Source: Glebionis coronaria
Lineage: Eukaryota; Streptophyta; Magnoliopsida; Asterales; Asteraceae
Assembly: GCA_025667525.1 (NCBI GenBank)
Contig: CM046878.1
Location: forward strand, 400,079,275 to 400,143,274
DNA: 64,000 nt
Direction: 5' to 3'
Positions 63,077-64,000 of the stretch are shown here, piece by piece (positions within the stretch are counted from its first letter, which is position 1; every line of letters starts with the position of its first letter). The notes beneath the pieces were generated by a model. That model was not told where the DNA came from. It ran no database searches and was given only the letters and a program-made list of their open reading frames with translations. The translations under genes and the position numbers were made by a program.

Positions 63077-64000
63077 CTTGAATGTCAGATTTAGATGCAT
63101 CTTCTCGATTTTTCCTCGCACTTCTCTTTAACCTTCTAACTGGAACATGCTCCTTAAGAATATCTTTATTTTTATTTTTTCATCATTATTTTCTGCATCA
63201 TCATTTTCTGCATCATCATTTGGTTTTCTAAATTGTTAGATACTCCATATGTTTTAATTGTATTGATTTATAATTTCAATCAAATATATATAAAATAATT
63301 TTGAGAATTTCTCTTACCTTTTTCTGTTGAATATGCAGTTGTATTATTTTTTGCAATTGCAGAACTTGATGCATCCTTTGACGTTTTTGCAGAATTCTGA
63401 ATCTGATTAGCTTCATTATTAGATTCATTATAATCATCATTCACATCGTCATCGGCATGATCATAATCATCATTCACATTCTTGTCATTACCATCTTTTT
63501 CAATGTGTGAAACAAAAGCATCTTGACTCATTTGTAAATTCCTTGCACTCCTTCTAAGATTTTTACCAAGAACATGCTTCTTATTAGCCTCATTAGTTAT
63601 TTGTTCTTCATTATCTGCAATATTATTTTTATTTTTAGATTATGATGTTTAAAACATTATATCATAAGCATTATATTAGAAGTAGTCACAGAATGAGATG
63701 TTTTAAAAGTATCAACAGTTGTGTAACCTTCATTCACTGCATTAGAAGCGTTCACTGCATTACCATCGTTCACAGAACCATCATTCTTCTTAGCATTACG
63801 CCTTCTCTTATACACAACTTTACTTTTTTCTATTTTTTTCTCTACCTCGCTTCTTGGCATTCTCATCCGCACATCCCTTTTTATTTTGAAATTCTGAATC
63901 AATGTCTGAAATCATATAAAATTTATTATATTAAAAATAATATATAATTAAAATAGTTTTATTGTGTCATGATTTCTAACCTGTGTCTTTTGGAGATTCA
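63074..64000 (-). pseudogene. Ulp1-family copy C', partial, near-identical duplicate of 53769-54695
   Basis: Base-by-base repeat of the linker exons of copy C at an offset of about 9305 bp, with roughly 12-15 differences seen by eye (for example CTCAATTTTT versus CTCGATTTTT, and TCATAGAATG versus TCACAGAATG). It carries the same MSQDAFVSHIEKDGNDKNVN exon (63531) and the KSKVVYKRRRNAKKNDG exon, but in C' the former reads on longer because a base difference near 63383 changes the frame (NSAKTSKDASSSAIAKNNTT). It runs off the window end, so its N-terminal half is not visible. Confidence 0.85.

Overview
The window is plant nuclear DNA, very AT-rich, with no complete conventional host gene. It is a layered, transposon-dense intergenic region. 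The best guess at origin is an Asteraceae genome (Anthemideae such as Tanacetum or Artemisia). This rests on the Athila-type polyprotein style, the LINE ORF1 with an RRM domain, and the DUF1985-style/Ulp1 protease gene family; no search was run.

Layout. 1-7.9 kb: decayed minus-strand gene fragments, including intron-bearing pieces of sucrose-phosphate synthase (3.4-3.85 kb) and a CCS52/FIZZY-RELATED WD40 protein (6.4-6.8 kb), a duplicated exon-like segment and a tRNA-like SINE head. 8.05-19.09 kb: an almost complete, young Athila-like Ty3/gypsy LTR retrotransposon on the minus strand, with two ~1.6 kb LTRs, a CATCT target duplication, a tRNA-Asp-type PBS and a gag-pol frame broken by one TAG. 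It sits inside a ~185 bp inverted-repeat element that is itself bounded by (TA)n. 19.1-28.3 kb: (TA)n tracts, unrecognised exon-like pieces, a UDP-glucose dehydrogenase pseudogene, a putative Helitron with a nested SINE, and a ~390 bp TIR element. 28.3-34.7 kb: five (TA)n blocks' worth of microsatellite-bounded elements, including a 2.3 kb TIR element, a third copy of the ~185 bp element, and a possible Helitron carrying a large inverted array of an 18-22 bp unit. 35.2-37.0 kb: a ~120 bp tandem satellite of about 15 units. 37.7-38.9 kb: an RPA1-like pseudogene next to a Helitron-type 3' end. 39.4-41.0 kb: an F-box/LRR/FBD pseudogene.

41.6-64 kb: a minus-strand cluster of related genes whose N-terminal module, acidic linker and (in copies A and B) C-terminal Ulp1/SENP cysteine-protease domain can be traced. 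All visible copies are damaged, although the catalytic end of copy B is open. Copy C is interrupted at an exon end by a 5.7 kb L1-type LINE (16 bp target duplication, ORF1/ORF2 overlapping by ATGA, three breaks in ORF2). Part of copy C is repeated nearly identically 9.3 kb further on and runs off the window end.

Two signals are not explained by standard annotation. One is a 14-bp perfect palindrome, TTTCACATGTGAAA, found at least 12 times exactly plus two near copies between 40.6 and 63.1 kb and not noticed elsewhere. The other is the repeated use of long (TA)n tracts as boundaries for several unrelated element families. None of the host-type genes here looks fully functional; the elements still closest to intact are the LTR retrotransposon and the LINE.
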